Below, piece by piece: positions 31,551 to 42,487 of a DNA stretch of 64,000 bases; the first letter of the stretch is position 1; every line of letters starts with the position of its first letter. The notes under the pieces are model-generated. The model had not been told where the DNA came from. It was given only the letters and a program-made list of their open reading frames with translations, and searched no databases. The DNA lies in contig NC_092876.1 of NCBI RefSeq assembly GCF_028372415.1, positions 57,599,756-57,663,755 on the forward strand, given 5' to 3'. This stretch comes from Notamacropus eugenii (Eukaryota; Chordata; Mammalia; Diprotodontia; Macropodidae). A program made the position numbers and the translations under genes.

Positions 31551-31815
31551 AGCTAGGTGGGCCAATATATAGAGAACTAGACTTGGAGTCAGGAAGGCCT
31601 GAGGTCAAATCCAGTCTTAGACACTTACTAGCTGTGTGATCCTGGGCAAGTTAATTATTCTCTAACTGCTTCAGTTTCTTCATCAGTAAAATGGGCATCA
31701 TACTAGCACCAATTTCCCAGGGTGCTTGTAAGGATCAAATAAGATAATATTTGTGACACCTCTTTCCAAACCTTAAAGAAACATGTAAATGCTATCTGTT
31801 ATTATTGTTATTATC
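31551..31815 (+). mobile_element. Full-length MIR/tRNA-type SINE
   Basis: CAGCTAGGTGGGCCAATATA, CTTGGAGTCAGGAAGGCCTG, GCTGTGTGATCCTGGGCAAG and CAGTAAAATGGGCATCATAC, ending TATTATTGTTATTATC. Confidence 0.9.
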
Positions 31816-31831
31816 CAAACCCAGCACTTCA

Positions 31832-32032
31832 GTGTTATGGGGGAGGGGAAACATTGGATTCTATAGTCAGGGGACTTGCATTGTAGCTGTGACTTTTCTA
31901 TAAATTTATTGCATGACCTTAGCAAAGGATTTTCTCTTCTCTGGGTCTCAATTTGTTCATCCACAAAATGAAAAAGTTGGGCTACATAATATTTAAGGTC
32001 CTTTCCAGCTCTAAATTCTACAAACTACAGAC
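31832..32032 (+). mobile_element. MIR3
   Basis: GATTCTATAGTCAGGGGACT, GGGTCTCAATTTGTTCATCC and GTCCTTTCCAGCTCTAAATT. Confidence 0.8.
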
Positions 32033-32117
32033 ATTGTTCTTTTTTTCATTATGAATCCCTGGTGGATTGATCCAAGCAACATATATGCACACATATCTTC
32101 CTTATATGACTATTCCT

Positions 32118-32278
32118 TAGATGTGTGTATAAATGTATATATGTATACACATAGGTATATACATATATACACACACATATGCATATATATCTATGTGTAT
32201 ACCCACACATATATATATATATATATACCCCTGTGTATGCGTATATACATGTATATACGCATACACATATAGTCTTAC
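32118..32278. repeat. (TA/CA)n-rich low complexity with GTAT palindromes
   Basis: Alternating TATA, CACA, CATATA and GTATAC blocks with inverted pieces (GTATACACA and its complement). Its Y/I/C-rich frames are spurious. Confidence 0.9.
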
Positions 32279-32349
32279 AAACCTCCTTCATCCTAAATAC
32301 ATTTGAAATGTGTGATGTTTCACTTATAGAACTGATGAAATAGAGCACT

Positions 32350-33050
32350 GATTCAGTTTATCCAATCTGGGGACACGTAGTTAAGGAATTTGGGGGTGAG
32401 TACATAGTGTGTTAGATGGCTCCACCTACTGGCAAGGTTAGTTACTGCAACTCCCTAAGCAAACAAAAGACGTCCCAGTAGACTGGAATCATGGGGTTCC
32501 CTCCCATGCATCATCAGTCATAAAAGGAAAGGTTACGAATCTAGGAATGGGTCAGAAGTTTTGTAAAATGTTGTAAAGAAACATTAATCAACACTTGGCA
32601 CCCAGATCCCCTAGCCGGCATGGCATTCTTCAATGGTCACCTTACCATAAATAAATCTGGCCACCATCTTAACTAATCTCTTCCTCAAAACAAAACAAAA
32701 ACCCTCCAACTCATGATATTACATGAGATTTATCTGTGGGAACTTATCCCTGCTTTATACTGGAAGTCAAAGAAGAAACAGGATTCACTCTAGAAATTAA
32801 CTTTGAAGCCAACCTTGCCAAAGCATAGTGTTTCCAAAAAGTGAGACAGAATGGCAGTCATACAGTTTCACAATATTACTGTTGGGATGTGAAGTTGGCT
32901 GAAAAGCCTAACGTTTAATGCTTATTTCCATTCTACTGATGTGTCAGGACCCTGGACAAGTCTATTTCCTGGTCTAGCTTGTAGCAGCAAAATGTGGCAG
33001 CTAGTGCCAGGGACTCAGCCTGTTGTATTAACCTGGCACTTCCTTCTCCA
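32350..33050. other. No recognised repeat
   Basis: About 700 bases, unique-looking on both strands, with no coding signal. Confidence 0.4.
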
Positions 33051-33055
33051 GTAGA

Positions 33056-33318
33056 ACAATAATATTAGCATTTATAGCATGCTTTGAAGTTTGCAAAGCA
33101 TTTAACATATGCTATTCCATTTGTTCCTCATAACAACTCTCTGAGGAGGATGCTATTAATATCCTCATTTTACAGATGAGGAAACTAAGGTAGTTAAAGG
33201 TTAAGTGACTGGCCTAGAGTCACACAGTTAGTAAGGGTCTGAAGCTGAATTTGAACGCAGGTCTCCATGATATCAGGTCCAGCATTTTATCCACTGTGCC
33301 ACCTGGCTGCCTCTATCC
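33056..33318 (-). mobile_element. Full-length MIR/tRNA-type SINE
   Basis: AAGTTTGCAAAGCATTTAAC, CATTTTACAGATGAGGAAAC, AGAGTCACACAGTTAGTAAG and CCACTGTGCCACCTGGCTGC. Confidence 0.92.
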
Positions 33319-33377
33319 TAGCAGCTGTTGTCCACTGCAAAATCTGGTGGCCAGTGTCACATACTGTTGGACTAACT

Positions 33378-33430
33378 TAATTGTTCTTGTCCTTCGTTGC
33401 TGAAGAAGACCACACTTTCTCCTCCAAAAC
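33378..33430 (-). mobile_element. Truncated second-family SINE
   Basis: ATTGTTCTTGTCCTTCGTTG, CTGAAGAAGACCACAC: only the A/C-tail end of the family seen at 7528. Confidence 0.5.
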
Positions 33431-33439
33431 AACAGCAAC

Positions 33440-33665
33440 TGATAACAACAGCAATAATAATCTAGCATTTACATAGGGCTTTTAATTTTGCAAAGCTCTT
33501 TACATATATTATCTCATTTGATCCTCAGGATAATCCTGTGCTATCAATTTTACAGATAGTTGCCAATTTTTCAGATGAGAAAACTGAGGGTGAAAAGAGT
33601 GACTTAGTCACAGTCACATAGCTATTAAGTGTCTGAGATAAGACTCAAACTTGGATCCTCCCACC
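33440..33665 (-). mobile_element. MIR/tRNA-type SINE
   Basis: TAGCATTTACATAGGGCTTT, TATCTCATTTGATCCTCAGG, TTTTCAGATGAGAAAACTGA and AAACTTGGATCCTCCC. Confidence 0.85.
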
Positions 33666-33794
33666 TACAAATCAAATATTCCACACAGAAACAAAGGTAA
33701 AGAGAAGGCACCAGTGTATGAGGTGATCCTAGCCACTCAGTGCCTACCTCAAGAACAAGGGCTCCCATTTATGTTGTGTCTAGTACTTCATCCA

Positions 33795-33908
33795 ATGACC
33801 AAACCATCACCATTGTCCCCATTTCACATATAAGGAAACTAAAGGCAAGAGAGAAATAAGTTGCCCCAGATCCCACAAAAAGTTAGCAGCAGAGTGAGGA
33901 ATTGTCTC
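33795..33908 (-). mobile_element. MIR fragment
   Basis: CATTGTCCCCATTTCACATA, TAAGGAAACTAAAGGC and TTAGCAGCAGAGTGAGG. Confidence 0.65.
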
Positions 33909-34037
33909 TAGTCTTTTGACTGATTCAATGCAGTACAATTCCTGTACAATTTCTGCTCTTTCACTCTACTTCCCAATTAAGGGCAGGAAAGGGGACTTTG
34001 TGCAGTGGCTATTGCATTAACAAATGTTTATTGATCG

Positions 34038-34208
34038 ACTTATTTGGAGTCAAAGGGCCTGGGTTTGAATCCTGACACTATGACTACTGTGTGATTTTTA
34101 GGTAAATCAATTGATCTCTCTAAGACTCAGTTTCCTCAACTGTAAAATAAGGGGAGTGGACTTGATGACCTGTGAAGTCCTTTAGTCACTTGCCTATAAA
34201 GACATTTG
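34038..34208 (+). mobile_element. MIR3
   Basis: GGAGTCAAAGGGCCTGGGTT, AGACTCAGTTTCCTCAACTG and GAGTGGACTTGATGACCTG. Confidence 0.8.
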
Positions 34209-34282
34209 GGGTACCAGGGCAGCATAAAATCAATGAGGAATGAAAAAGCCCTTTCTTTAGCAAAAGCCTACCCATGAGGGTC

Positions 34283-34545
34283 CTAGGGGCACCATAGTGC
34301 ATAGAGTGCTGGACCTGGAGTCAGGAAGACTCATGTTTCTTAGTTCAAATCCAGCCTCAGACACTTACTAGCTGTGTGATCCTGGGCAAGTCACATCACT
34401 CTGTTTGCCTCAGTTCCCTCATCTGTGAAATGAGCTGAAAAAGGAAATGGCAAACCACTCCACTATCTTTGTCAAGAAAACCCCAAATGGGATCAGGAAG
34501 AATTGGACACAACCAAAAATGACTGACCAAAAGCAACAATGCCAA
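34283..34545 (+). mobile_element. Full-length marsupial tRNA-derived SINE
   Basis: CATAGAGTGCTGGACCTGGA, CAAATCCAGCCTCAGACAC, GAAATGGCAAACCACTCCAC, AAAACCCCAAATGGGATC and GAATTGGACACAACC. A clean reference copy for the family. It has a 9-base interruption (TTTCTTAGT-like) in the tRNA head near 34335. Confidence 0.93.
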
Positions 34546-34960
34546 TCCTATCCACTCAGGCTGTTCTCATTACTTCTCACCTCTGGTTTTTGCTTGCCTA
34601 GACTTTAGTTTAATTCAATGGGTAGTGAATAATTGCGTGTTCACCCTTGGAGATTTGTGGATAGAAAAGGACACTGTGTAATCCCAGAAGAAGCTTACAG
34701 TCTAATGGGAAGATCCACCAAGCCCAATACTGGGACAAGTGTTATAGGGACAGTAAATGCAGTGTATTTCAATGCACAGAGTCCAAATTCAACCCCTGAC
34801 ACTTACCCTACTGAGTGACCTTTTGGTGTCTCCAACAGCTCCATATCTACCAAGTTACCTATAAGTTGCAGTCTATGGCCTGGGTTGTTAAAGGGGATCC
34901 CCACCCTGGGGGTTCCCCAGAACTGGCAAAAATCACAGCTCCTTCCTATGATAGGGGCAA
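34546..34960. other. No confident feature
   Basis: A weak LINE2-like phrase (AGAAGCTTACAGTCTAATGG) at 34688 may be a short minus LINE2 fragment. The rest is unrecognised. Confidence 0.35.
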
Positions 34961-35029
34961 AAATGAGATCTAAAATTCTCTTGGGAAATGTTAAAAGTTA
35001 AAGATGGTTTTTGGGTGGGATAATCAAGA

Positions 35030-35312
35030 AAACCCCACAGATGTACCCCCTAAGCTGAACCTTGAAGGAGAAAAGAATTTCAAAAGAATGAGAAGACATG
35101 ATGAAAAGTCATGAATATAATGAGGCAGGAGAAGGACAGATCAATTCAGAGAACAGCTGAATTAGAATACAGACCATTAAAGGGAAATAATGCTCAAATA
35201 ATGCTTCAAAATGGAGGTTTAGAGAGCAATTGATGAAAGCCTTGAATGCCAGATTGAGGGGTCTGTTTTACTCGAGTCCCTAGAAAACCACTGGAAAGGG
35301 AGACCTAGAGTC
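35030..35312 (-). mobile_element. LINE2 internal 3'-UTR fragment
   Basis: TAAGCTGAACCTTGAAGGAG, GCCTTGAATGCCAGATTGAG and AAACCACTGGAAAGGG follow the minus-strand LINE2 order seen at 20872-22185. Confidence 0.6.
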
Positions 35313-35650
35313 AAGACACTCTTTCATGCCTCAGCAGACTCTCCTACACTCTAGTGCTGTCCATCTGCTCCCTGTTTGAATGGTGCCCATATGAGGCTGA
35401 CACCAGATTTGGCTCCAATTCAGCAAACCTGCGAACAGAGCTGCTAGGTGCTTGAGTCCAGGCCGGGATGAGGTCCATTAAGGACACAGTATTAGACTTC
35501 ATTCCAAATGACTCACTCCTTATTGATTTGGGTCACCAGTGTTAAAGCATCAGTTTTAGTTGCACTTAATTTAAACAAACAATAAAAGCCTCTTCCTGGC
35601 TGAGATACAGGCTGGTTGGATTTTTAATGATCAGCACGGACGTCCAAAGA
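35313..35650. other. No recognised repeat
   Basis: Unique-looking sequence between LINE2 and MIR3 fragments. Confidence 0.35.
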
Positions 35651-35654
35651 GTTG

Positions 35655-35710
35655 GGGAATGTCAGAGCTGAAAAGGACCTTGGAGATCACCTGCTCCAAT
35701 TGCTGGTTAG
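35655..35710 (-). mobile_element. MIR3 head fragment
   Basis: GGAATGTCAGAGCTGAAAAG, GGACCTTGGAGATCACC. Confidence 0.8.
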
Positions 35711-35924
35711 GCCCAAGAAGGGAGAAGTAGAGTCCCCACTGAAAGCCCAAACTGAAAACAGTGTACTTGGACTGGATATCCAGAAAGCAGCTCATGACCT
35801 TGAGGACCTCTTATTATCTTGTGCCTAGATCCCTCCAAGACCTGGAGCTACCCCTATAACCTTGCTGGATCTGAATCAATTTGAGTGTATTCCTTTGAAT
35901 TCAGTGCATTACATTGCATTCTAG

Positions 35925-36040
35925 TGTATTCTCCAAGCATTTAAGCAACAACTATCCATTAGGCACTATGATAAGCATTGCTGATACAAAGACAATAATT
36001 GAACAATCTCTGCCTTCAAAAAGTTTACGTTCTATCTACA
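35925..36040 (-). mobile_element. LINE2 3'-end fragment
   Basis: CCATTAGGCACTATGATAAG, CTGATACAAAGACAATAATT and TTCAAAAAGTTTACGTTC. Confidence 0.75.
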
Positions 36041-36111
36041 CATATAAGTAAATATAGGTTTTTTTTCTGGGTTCTGTGATTTAAACTGTGTAGATATTCT
36101 CTCTCTGTACT

Positions 36112-36355
36112 TAGGTGGTACAGTGGATAGAGCTCTGTACCTGGAGTCAGGAAGACCTAAGTTCAAATCCAGCCTCAGATACTTACTTACTAGCTGTTTG
36201 ACCTTAGGCAAGTCACTTAACTCTGTTTGCCTCAGTTTCCTCATCTGTAAAATTTGCTGGAGAAGGAAACGACAAACGACTCCAGTATCATTGCCAAGAA
36301 AACTCCAAATCAGGTCACGAAAAACTGAAACAACTGAGCAACAGCAGATACTCCC
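36112..36355 (+). mobile_element. Full-length marsupial tRNA-derived SINE
   Basis: AGGTGGTACAGTGGATAGAG, TCAGGAAGACCTAAGTTCAA, GTTTGCCTCAGTTTCCTCA and AACGACAAACGACTCCAG, ending GAGCAACAGCAG. Confidence 0.93.
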
Positions 36356-36394
36356 TCTACTAATGCAACCTATCTCTGCTCTGCAAGAATGTTT

Positions 36395-36505
36395 CCTGCG
36401 TTTAAGTGAATTTTTCAGGACTACACAGCCGATAGGTATCAAAGGCAAGATTTGAACCTGGGTTTTCTGAACTTAGAGGGTAGCTCTCTATCCCCTATGT
36501 CTTTC
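36395..36505 (-). mobile_element. SINE fragment
   Basis: CAGGACTACACAGCCGATAG, AGATTTGAACCTGGGTTTTC and GCTCTCTATCCCC. Confidence 0.6.
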
Positions 36506-36559
36506 CTCTTCTACTACCCCCTTATATTCATTCTGCTAGTTTGCTTAATTTGGGTAAAT

Positions 36560-36630
36560 ATCATAACCTCCCCATAAAACCGTAAATTCCCTGAGGAATG
36601 GGGGCAGTGCCAATACAAAATATATATGGA
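36560..36630 (+). mobile_element. LINE2 3'-end fragment
   Basis: AATTCCCTGAGGAATGGGGG, CAGTGCCAATAC. Confidence 0.4.
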
Positions 36631-36649
36631 GTCACAGCAATGTTTCTAG

Positions 36650-36848
36650 GGATGGCAGGGTATGAGGTAAAGAGTCCTGAGTCAAAGGACCTGGGTTCAA
36701 ATCCCACTCATGATATTTGCTAAGTGATTTTGGAAAAGTCACTTGCCTTCCCTGGGCCTCAGATTCTTTATCAGTTACATGAGGGGACTAGACTGGATGG
36801 CATCTGAGATCCCTTCAGTTCTGGGTCTATGATCCTATGTTAGAAAAG
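36650..36848 (+). mobile_element. MIR3
   Basis: TCAAAGGACCTGGGTTCAAA, CCCTGGGCCTCAGATTCTTT, GGGGACTAGACTGGATGGC and CTGGGTCTATGATCCTATG. Confidence 0.88.
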
Positions 36849-36944
36849 TAGAACTTGTGATTTCAATGGTATAGAAAACCCGCAGATGGTCAAACTCCAT
36901 CTAGTTGCAGGTCAGCATCCTGTTCTCATCTGAGAGGCAGCTAA

Positions 36945-37175
36945 TCACTCACTTGGAGCTAGAAATGACCAAGTTCAAAATCTTGACATTTACCAGCTGT
37001 GTGATCCTAAGCAAATCGCTTCAACCTTCTCAGCCTCAGTTTCTCCATCTGTAAAATGGAGCTAATCATAGCTCCTCCTTCCCAGATTTATTGGGAAGAT
37101 CAAATGAGACAATGTGTACAGGACTTCACAAAGCTCAAATCACTATATACCCACTTGTTTTGTTGTTATTATTGT
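36945..37175 (+). mobile_element. MIR-type SINE
   Basis: TTACCAGCTGTGTGATCCTA, TTTCTCCATCTGTAAAATGG and GGGAAGATCAAATGAGAC. Confidence 0.85.
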
Positions 37176-37369
37176 CTTAGAGAGTTAGCAGAAGAGCAGT
37201 GATAACTCAAAGAGCAACCACTGAGCTGTACATAAGGATCCCTGTAGGCTGCATAACTACATAGAAAAACACATAGTAATATTATCTGTGTTCTATTATG
37301 TTTGTATTTGTTTTGTCAAATATTTTCCAATGACATTTTACTGTGGTCTGGAAGCACTTAGGAGCATCA

Positions 37370-37498
37370 CAGCCCAGAGTGTGGAGAGGTTAAGCAGCTT
37401 GTCTAGGGGCACTCCCATACGCCAGCATCGGGACTTGAATCCAGGACTTCCTAATTTCATTGCCAACTCCTTATCCACTATACCACACTGCCCCTCTT
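37370..37498 (-). mobile_element. SINE 3'-truncated copy
   Basis: GAGAGGTTAAGCAGCTTGTC, GGGACTTGAATCCAGGACTT and TTATCCACTATACCACACTG. Confidence 0.8.
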
Positions 37499-37499
37499 A

Positions 37500-37865
37500 T
37501 GTACGTAGTAATTCTTGGGTGAAAGGAAGCACTAGCAACTTTTGTGAGGCAGAAGGGAGGGTGAGCAAAAGCCTCAGGAAGGAGGTGGCACTTGAACAGA
37601 ACGCTGAAGGGAAAGAGGGTTCTTAATCGGTCATAGAAATCCAGTAATGGCTAGGGAAATGCCCTGCCCTGAGCTCAACCAGGCACATCCTGAGGCAATC
37701 AAGCTAGATGAGGGTAACATGTTCAAAGGGTCTGGCTCCTGTAGCGTCTCTCATTTGGGAAAGGTCTCAAAAGTCGAGTTCTTCCTTCCCAGACCCTATG
37801 GTCTAGATGTCACCATCCCCTCAAGAAATTTTCCCATTTATTATATTTTGAGCATCAGCCCAGTC
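37500..37865. other. No confident feature
   Basis: 37550-37620 faintly resembles LINE2 (AGGAGGTGGCACTTGAACAG). The rest is unrecognised. Confidence 0.3.
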
Positions 37866-37867
37866 TG

Positions 37868-38092
37868 ATAGAGTTCTTGGCATCAGAAAAACCTGGGGAT
37901 CAAATGTCACTCATGATATGGACTAGCTGTGTGACCTTAAGCAAGTCACTAAATAGTTTTCTGCCTCGGTTTTATCGCCTGTAAAAGGGGGATAATAATA
38001 GTACCTACCTCCCACTATGGTTAAGAGGCCCAAAGGAGATGAAGAATGAATGCTTTATAGTGTTATATAAGTGTGGTGGCTGATACTTTATT
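37868..38092 (+). mobile_element. MIR-type SINE
   Basis: TAGCTGTGTGACCTTAAGCA, GTAAAAGGGGGATAATAATA and AATGCTTTATAGTGTTATAT. Confidence 0.85.
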
Positions 38093-38177
38093 AGTGTAAA
38101 GTGTACTCAGTCAGACATCAGATGTCTTGGGGTCAAATCCCAACTTTGTGTTTTAGTAACTTCATGCCTGGTGGGAG

Positions 38178-38375
38178 AGGGGAAGCAGTCTGCTCCAGTG
38201 GAAAGAGTAATGACTCTATAGGCAATCTTATCTATGATATGTACTACTTATGTGACCTAGGATAAGTCATTGCACCTCTTTGGGCCTCAGTTCTCCCATC
38301 TGTAAAACTGGGATGATAATTTATATTTCCTACCTTGCAAGGTGGTTGTGAGGAAAGCACCTTCAAAGCCACATT
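38178..38375 (+). mobile_element. MIR-type SINE
   Basis: CAGTGGAAAGAGTAATGACT, CTTATGTGACCTAGGATAAG and CTCCCATCTGTAAAACTGG. Confidence 0.8.
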
Positions 38376-38735
38376 GACTGAAGTCAACTCTACTTTTTTA
38401 TGAAATGTTCCTGAAAATGGAGAAGCTGAGACAGAGGGAAGATTTCCACCAAGCTGTTTGGCTCTCATATCTCTGAGGGGACTTACCCTGGGGACCCAGT
38501 GACAAAGTTTGCTCTGCACCATGGCGCCCTCTGCTGGAGTAGCCCAAATTCAACCCTCCAGGCAAACATTGGGGTCTGGATTCATCAAACATTAGGACCA
38601 TTGTCCCTGTAGGGGCATCCAATGGGGCCAGATCTTGGTTCCAGGGATTGAAGAAGCTGGTGCTGTCACAAGGATGGGAGGCTCCTGTGATCAGTGACTT
38701 AGAGGATCAAGCATGTGGAGTTGAGCAGAATAGTT
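38376..38735. other. No recognised repeat
   Basis: Unique-looking sequence. Minus-strand frames here have no supporting evidence. Confidence 0.4.
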
Positions 38736-38737
38736 AG

Positions 38738-38935
38738 CATTATTTTAAGTATATACTATATATTATATTAAATATATTGTTTATAAATTATTATATTATA
38801 CAACATATGAACATTATGTTGTATTAATATTACATAGTTATGCATACATATGCATATACCATGTATAGTGTGTATGTATTATATATACACATATATACAT
38901 ATATATGCACATACATATATATATATACATATATT
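38738..38935. repeat. AT-rich TATA/CATA low complexity
   Basis: About 200 bases of TATATTAT and CATATATAC repeats. Confidence 0.9.
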
Positions 38936-39104
38936 GCTGTTTTTATCATTACAGCATCAAGATGGTAAAACTAAATTCCTTGAGTATTTTGGTTTGCTTT
39001 TGTTCGGGAAGGAAGGTTAGACAGGCAGGGAAGGAAAACCTTATATTGGGGCAGCCTGGTTAGATCCAGGCAGTGATCTGTGTCTAGGACTGTGTGCTAA
39101 AGGC

Positions 39105-39302
39105 AAGGCTGTATAGTGGAAAGAGAGCTAAACTTTTCTATTCAACTTGGAGCCATAGGATCTGAGTTTGAATCTCAACACTATCACTTATGATAAGCAT
39201 AACCTAGGGAACATCTTTCTGAGTCTCAGTTTCCTCACCTGTAAAGTAAAGAGAATGGATTGAATGGCCTTTGGAGTCCTTTCTAGATCCAAGAATATCT
39301 AT
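39105..39302 (+). mobile_element. MIR3
   Basis: TGTATAGTGGAAAGAGAGCT, GATCTGAGTTTGAATCTC, TGAGTCTCAGTTTCCTCACC and GAATGGATTGAATGGCC. Confidence 0.85.
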
Positions 39303-39318
39303 ATAAATTGGACTAGCC

Positions 39319-39518
39319 CAGGGGTGAGCAATCTGTGGCCTTAAGGACACATGTGACCTTCAAGATCCTTAGGTGTGGTCTTCTGAGTTCAAGTTTTACA
39401 GAACAAATCCTTTTATTAAGGGGATTTATTCTGTGAAGTTTGGATTCAGTCAAAGGGCCACACATGAGGACTTAGAGGACCACATGTGGCCTTGAGGCCA
39501 CAAGCTCCCCATCTCTTG
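39319..39518. mobile_element. hAT-like miniature transposon, copy B2
   Basis: A 200-bp near-palindrome that starts CAGGGGTGAGCAATC and ends AGCTCCCCATCTCTTG. Inside are ACAGAACAAATCCTTTTATT, then AAGGGGATTTATTCTGTG, and CCACATGTGGCCTTGAGG. It matches copy B1 (15311-15514) along its whole length. Confidence 0.85.
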
Positions 39519-39524
39519 ACTAAA

Positions 39525-40140
39525 TGTTTTCTAAGATCCTTACTGTGCTACTTTGTCTCTGCAGTAGGAAAGAACGGTCAGGACAGCATCCCTCCTCACA
39601 CAGGTTTCACCCAAATGTAGCCCTAATGTCCTCAATAGAACCCCTACCCTGACCACTGCTCTGCCTTTACTCCTCACTCCAATCTTCTCAGGATGTCATT
39701 CACTGGTTCTGTTCCTATGGTAACTCTACCATCTCAGCCTCAGTCCTAATTTGGATCTGGATCTCTAACATGAACCAGGGCTCAGGAGAGGTCTTGGAAA
39801 ACAGTTTGTTTTGGCTTCCTACCTTCCTCTCTGAACACTTCTCCCGTGGTATCAGTATCCCTGCTCAGAGACAGAAGTGTACCTCACAGGACATCTAATC
39901 CAACCCATAACTGATGGGAATGCTCTCTGTGATCTCTCTTGAAAAGTGACATCTGCTCAGAGATCTCCAGATCTCCCTACTTCTAAGGGGAACTCATCTC
40001 ACTTTTGGGGAAAAAAACTCAGCAATATCTATTTGTTCTTACATGTAACTAAAATGTGTATCTTTTGGAACTGGAACAAAGTAGAGTAAGTCTAAATTCT
40101 CAAACACTAGAAGATAGAAATCCAGATACTATCCTTAAGT
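39525..40140. other. No recognised repeat
   Basis: About 600 bases without identifiable elements or coding exon signals. Confidence 0.4.
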
Positions 40141-40142
40141 GT

Positions 40143-40180
40143 ATACACACATATTCACACACACACATACATACATATAT
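40143..40180. repeat. CA/TA microsatellite
   Basis: ACACACATATTCACACACAC, then ACATACATATATATA. Confidence 0.8.
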
Positions 40181-40182
40181 AT

Positions 40183-40411
40183 AAAATCACTTTTAGGTTT
40201 GCAAAGTACTTTATAAACACTAACTTTTATCCTCATGACCCTCTGAGGTACATACTGTTCTTATCCCCATTACACAGAATAGGAAACTGAGGCAGACAAA
40301 GTGACTTATTATGGTCAGACAGGTAGCAAGTGTCTAAGTTCACACTTGAACTCAGGTATTCCTGACTCCAGGTCCAATCGCCTATCTATTGAGCCACCTA
40401 GCTACCTATCG
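40183..40411 (-). mobile_element. MIR/tRNA-type SINE, full length
   Basis: GGTTTGCAAAGTACTTTATA, GAATAGGAAACTGAGGCAG, CTTGAACTCAGGTATTCC and GAGCCACCTAGCTACC. Confidence 0.9.
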
Positions 40412-40429
40412 GCATCACTCATTCCTTTA

Positions 40430-40640
40430 ACTAATTCTCCATGATTCCAAGAACCTTCCTGCTTGCTCTCCTTTCGATACTGTCCCATCTAACCGTGTCT
40501 TTCTTAAAATGGGATTGCTCATCACAGGATACAGTTTTCTCAATTTGATCTGTACAAGGTAGAGTACATCTGGATGGGCATCTGCTGTGAATAGAGCCCA
40601 TCTTTCTTGTAATACCTCAGCCATTCACCATTGACTCATG
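40430..40640. mobile_element. Possible CR1/L3-type LINE fragment
   Basis: TTCTTAAAATGGGATTGCTC, ACAAGGTAGAGTACATCTGG-like order shared loosely with 63465-63595, similar to CR1/L3 3' regions I recall. Orientation uncertain. Confidence 0.35.
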
Positions 40641-40969
40641 TCAGAACCAGGCTCTATGCTCAGGAGCTGTCCAAGGTATAATGTGTTTCTGAATAGAAGC
40701 TCCCCTTTCCTCTGATTCATCTGATGGAATCGTAATCTGTGGTTGTACTTGATTTTATCTTGACTTACACTTGGGAGGGTGGGGTGATTATGGTGGAATG
40801 ATTCAGGTTTCAAGGATATCAGGGCTTCCTTTTAGAGATATTTCAGTTGTTTACTTAAGGGCTTATGAGACAATGCCACTTTTGAGGGTTAGGGTGAGGG
40901 TGAGTGTTCTGAACTTTTGACATCAGAAGCTTGACCTTCTAGGTATGGTTCTCATCTATCTGAAAGAAG

Positions 40970-41080
40970 GCATAGGGTAGTGGAAAGAATTCAATTTAGC
41001 AGAATTGGATCATTGCTAGCTGTGGATTACTGTGCAAATCCTTTCTGTGATTCAAATCTATTTCTTCTTCTGTTCTTTAT
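40970..41080 (+). mobile_element. Degenerate MIR3
   Basis: CATAGGGTAGTGGAAAGAAT, CATTGCTAGCTGTGGATTAC. Confidence 0.55.
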
Positions 41081-41249
41081 GAATTGCTGTGTCCCTCAAA
41101 TTCATTATCCCGTGGCTACTCTGAATTGAGTTTCTGAATTAAACTAGTAGAGTCATCAGGTGATAGTTTGTATCTGGGACCTTTCCAGCTTTATAGTACC
41201 TGCCAGAGTTTGGGACTCAAAAGCATAGCTTTCAAGTGCCTCTGGTCAA

Positions 41250-41700
41250 GTCTAATTGACAAGCATTTATTAGACACTTACTGTATTCCAGGCACTATTC
41301 TAAGTGCTGAGGATACAAATGCAAGCAGTAAGAAAGATAGTCCCTGCCATCAAAGAGCTTACATCCGAACAAGAGAAGAAAACACACACAAAAAAAGATA
41401 AAAAGCAGAAGAGAAGGTGGGGATAGTGGAGAAGGTCTAGGGACTCAGGAGTGGAGCCTGGAGAGCAATGCCATGTGTTGGTCTGGGCACTTTCCTTAAA
41501 ATGGAGGTTCTGAGAGGAACTGACCAATCAGAGGAAGGACATGAAGGGGAGGAATAAAGTACAAAGGTGAGAGGGCCACAGGGACAACGTTGGCTTCTGG
41601 GGTGACAAGAATGATATGACATGGTGGAGAAAGGGAGTTGTGTGGAAGTGAACCTGGAGGAGGCTTCCAGGCCTCCAAAGAGGCTCTTTCTATAGAAAAT
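41250..41700 (-). mobile_element. LINE2-headed repeat D, copy 1
   Basis: A LINE2 3' end (CAAGCATTTATTAGACACTT, ATTCCAGGCACTATTCTAAG, CAAAGAGCTTACATCCGAAC) is followed by a segment (CTTAAAATGGAGGTTCTGAG, GAACTGACCAATCAGAGGAA) that recurs in the same order at 63596-63890. Confidence 0.6.
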
Positions 41701-41734
41701 GAATCTAGTAACACATGTTCTACCAGCTCAAAGC

Positions 41735-42480
41735 AATTCTGACAAGGTCCAAATGAGATAGTGGATGGAGAACAATTTGTAAACTGTGAAGATCTAAGTC
41801 ACATTGAAGTGCTGCATATCTAGTATTATATTTAGAGTAAAGCTACCAGAGTATCAATAGGTTTGCCCCTCCCCCCCCAATACAGTTGGAGGAACTTGGA
41901 CTAATTGTTCAAGCAGATCTTTCTTATGGGGGGGAGGGGAGGAGTGAGACAGAGAAAGAAGTGCAAGGGTAACAGATAGTGAGGGTAAAAACTGAGAGAG
42001 GGGCGAAGATTCTTGAACCTGAGCTGCTGGGAGCCCAATCAAACAGGCAGCCAATTAGTCTGGTTCAAAAAAACTCCACGTAGGGACAAACTGTAATCAA
42101 ACACCTATTTATAAGAGTTTATTACGATCATTATTATTCTTTTACTGAGAGGATCATTCTAAAGCCTGTCGGGCGAATGTGTGCTTTCAAATCTTCATAA
42201 ATGCAAATCGGTCCTTCCCTCCTGCCTTCCCGAGGCACGATGCTGCAGTACACCAACCATAGGGAGATGCTCTGATGACATAGCCCTAACACGAAGTGGA
42301 AGCAGCTTCCTGCAGATTGGCATCTGTTTTCCCCACCCCCTGAGCTGGGATACCAGTCATGCACCTGGGTCTGCCAGAGGCTCCTTGCTGACTCCAGGCC
42401 CCACCCGCTGAGTTATTGGAGAACCCCATGGCAGAGTTTTCACCCTTCCCAACGCCTAGAATAATGCAAAGAGCAATGGA
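41735..42480. other. Mostly unrecognised
   Basis: A short SINE tail is possible at 41735-41815 (CAAATGAGATAGTGGATGG). The rest, including a C/G-rich patch at 41865-41945, is unassigned. Confidence 0.35.
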
Positions 42481-42487
42481 TCTGAAG

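Noticed and set aside
32049..32348. Y/I/C-rich frames on both strands
   Set aside because: They arise from TATA/CACA low-complexity sequence; the same applies to 53959-54287 and 25078-25326.
36032..36448. 138-codon minus frame
   Set aside because: It is a frame through a tRNA-derived SINE (YLRLDLNLGLPDSRYRALST is the translated SINE head seen repeatedly in the window).
40886..40904. GGGTTAGGGTGAGGGTGAG, telomere-like
   Set aside because: Only one exact TTAGGG; far too short to call an interstitial telomere.
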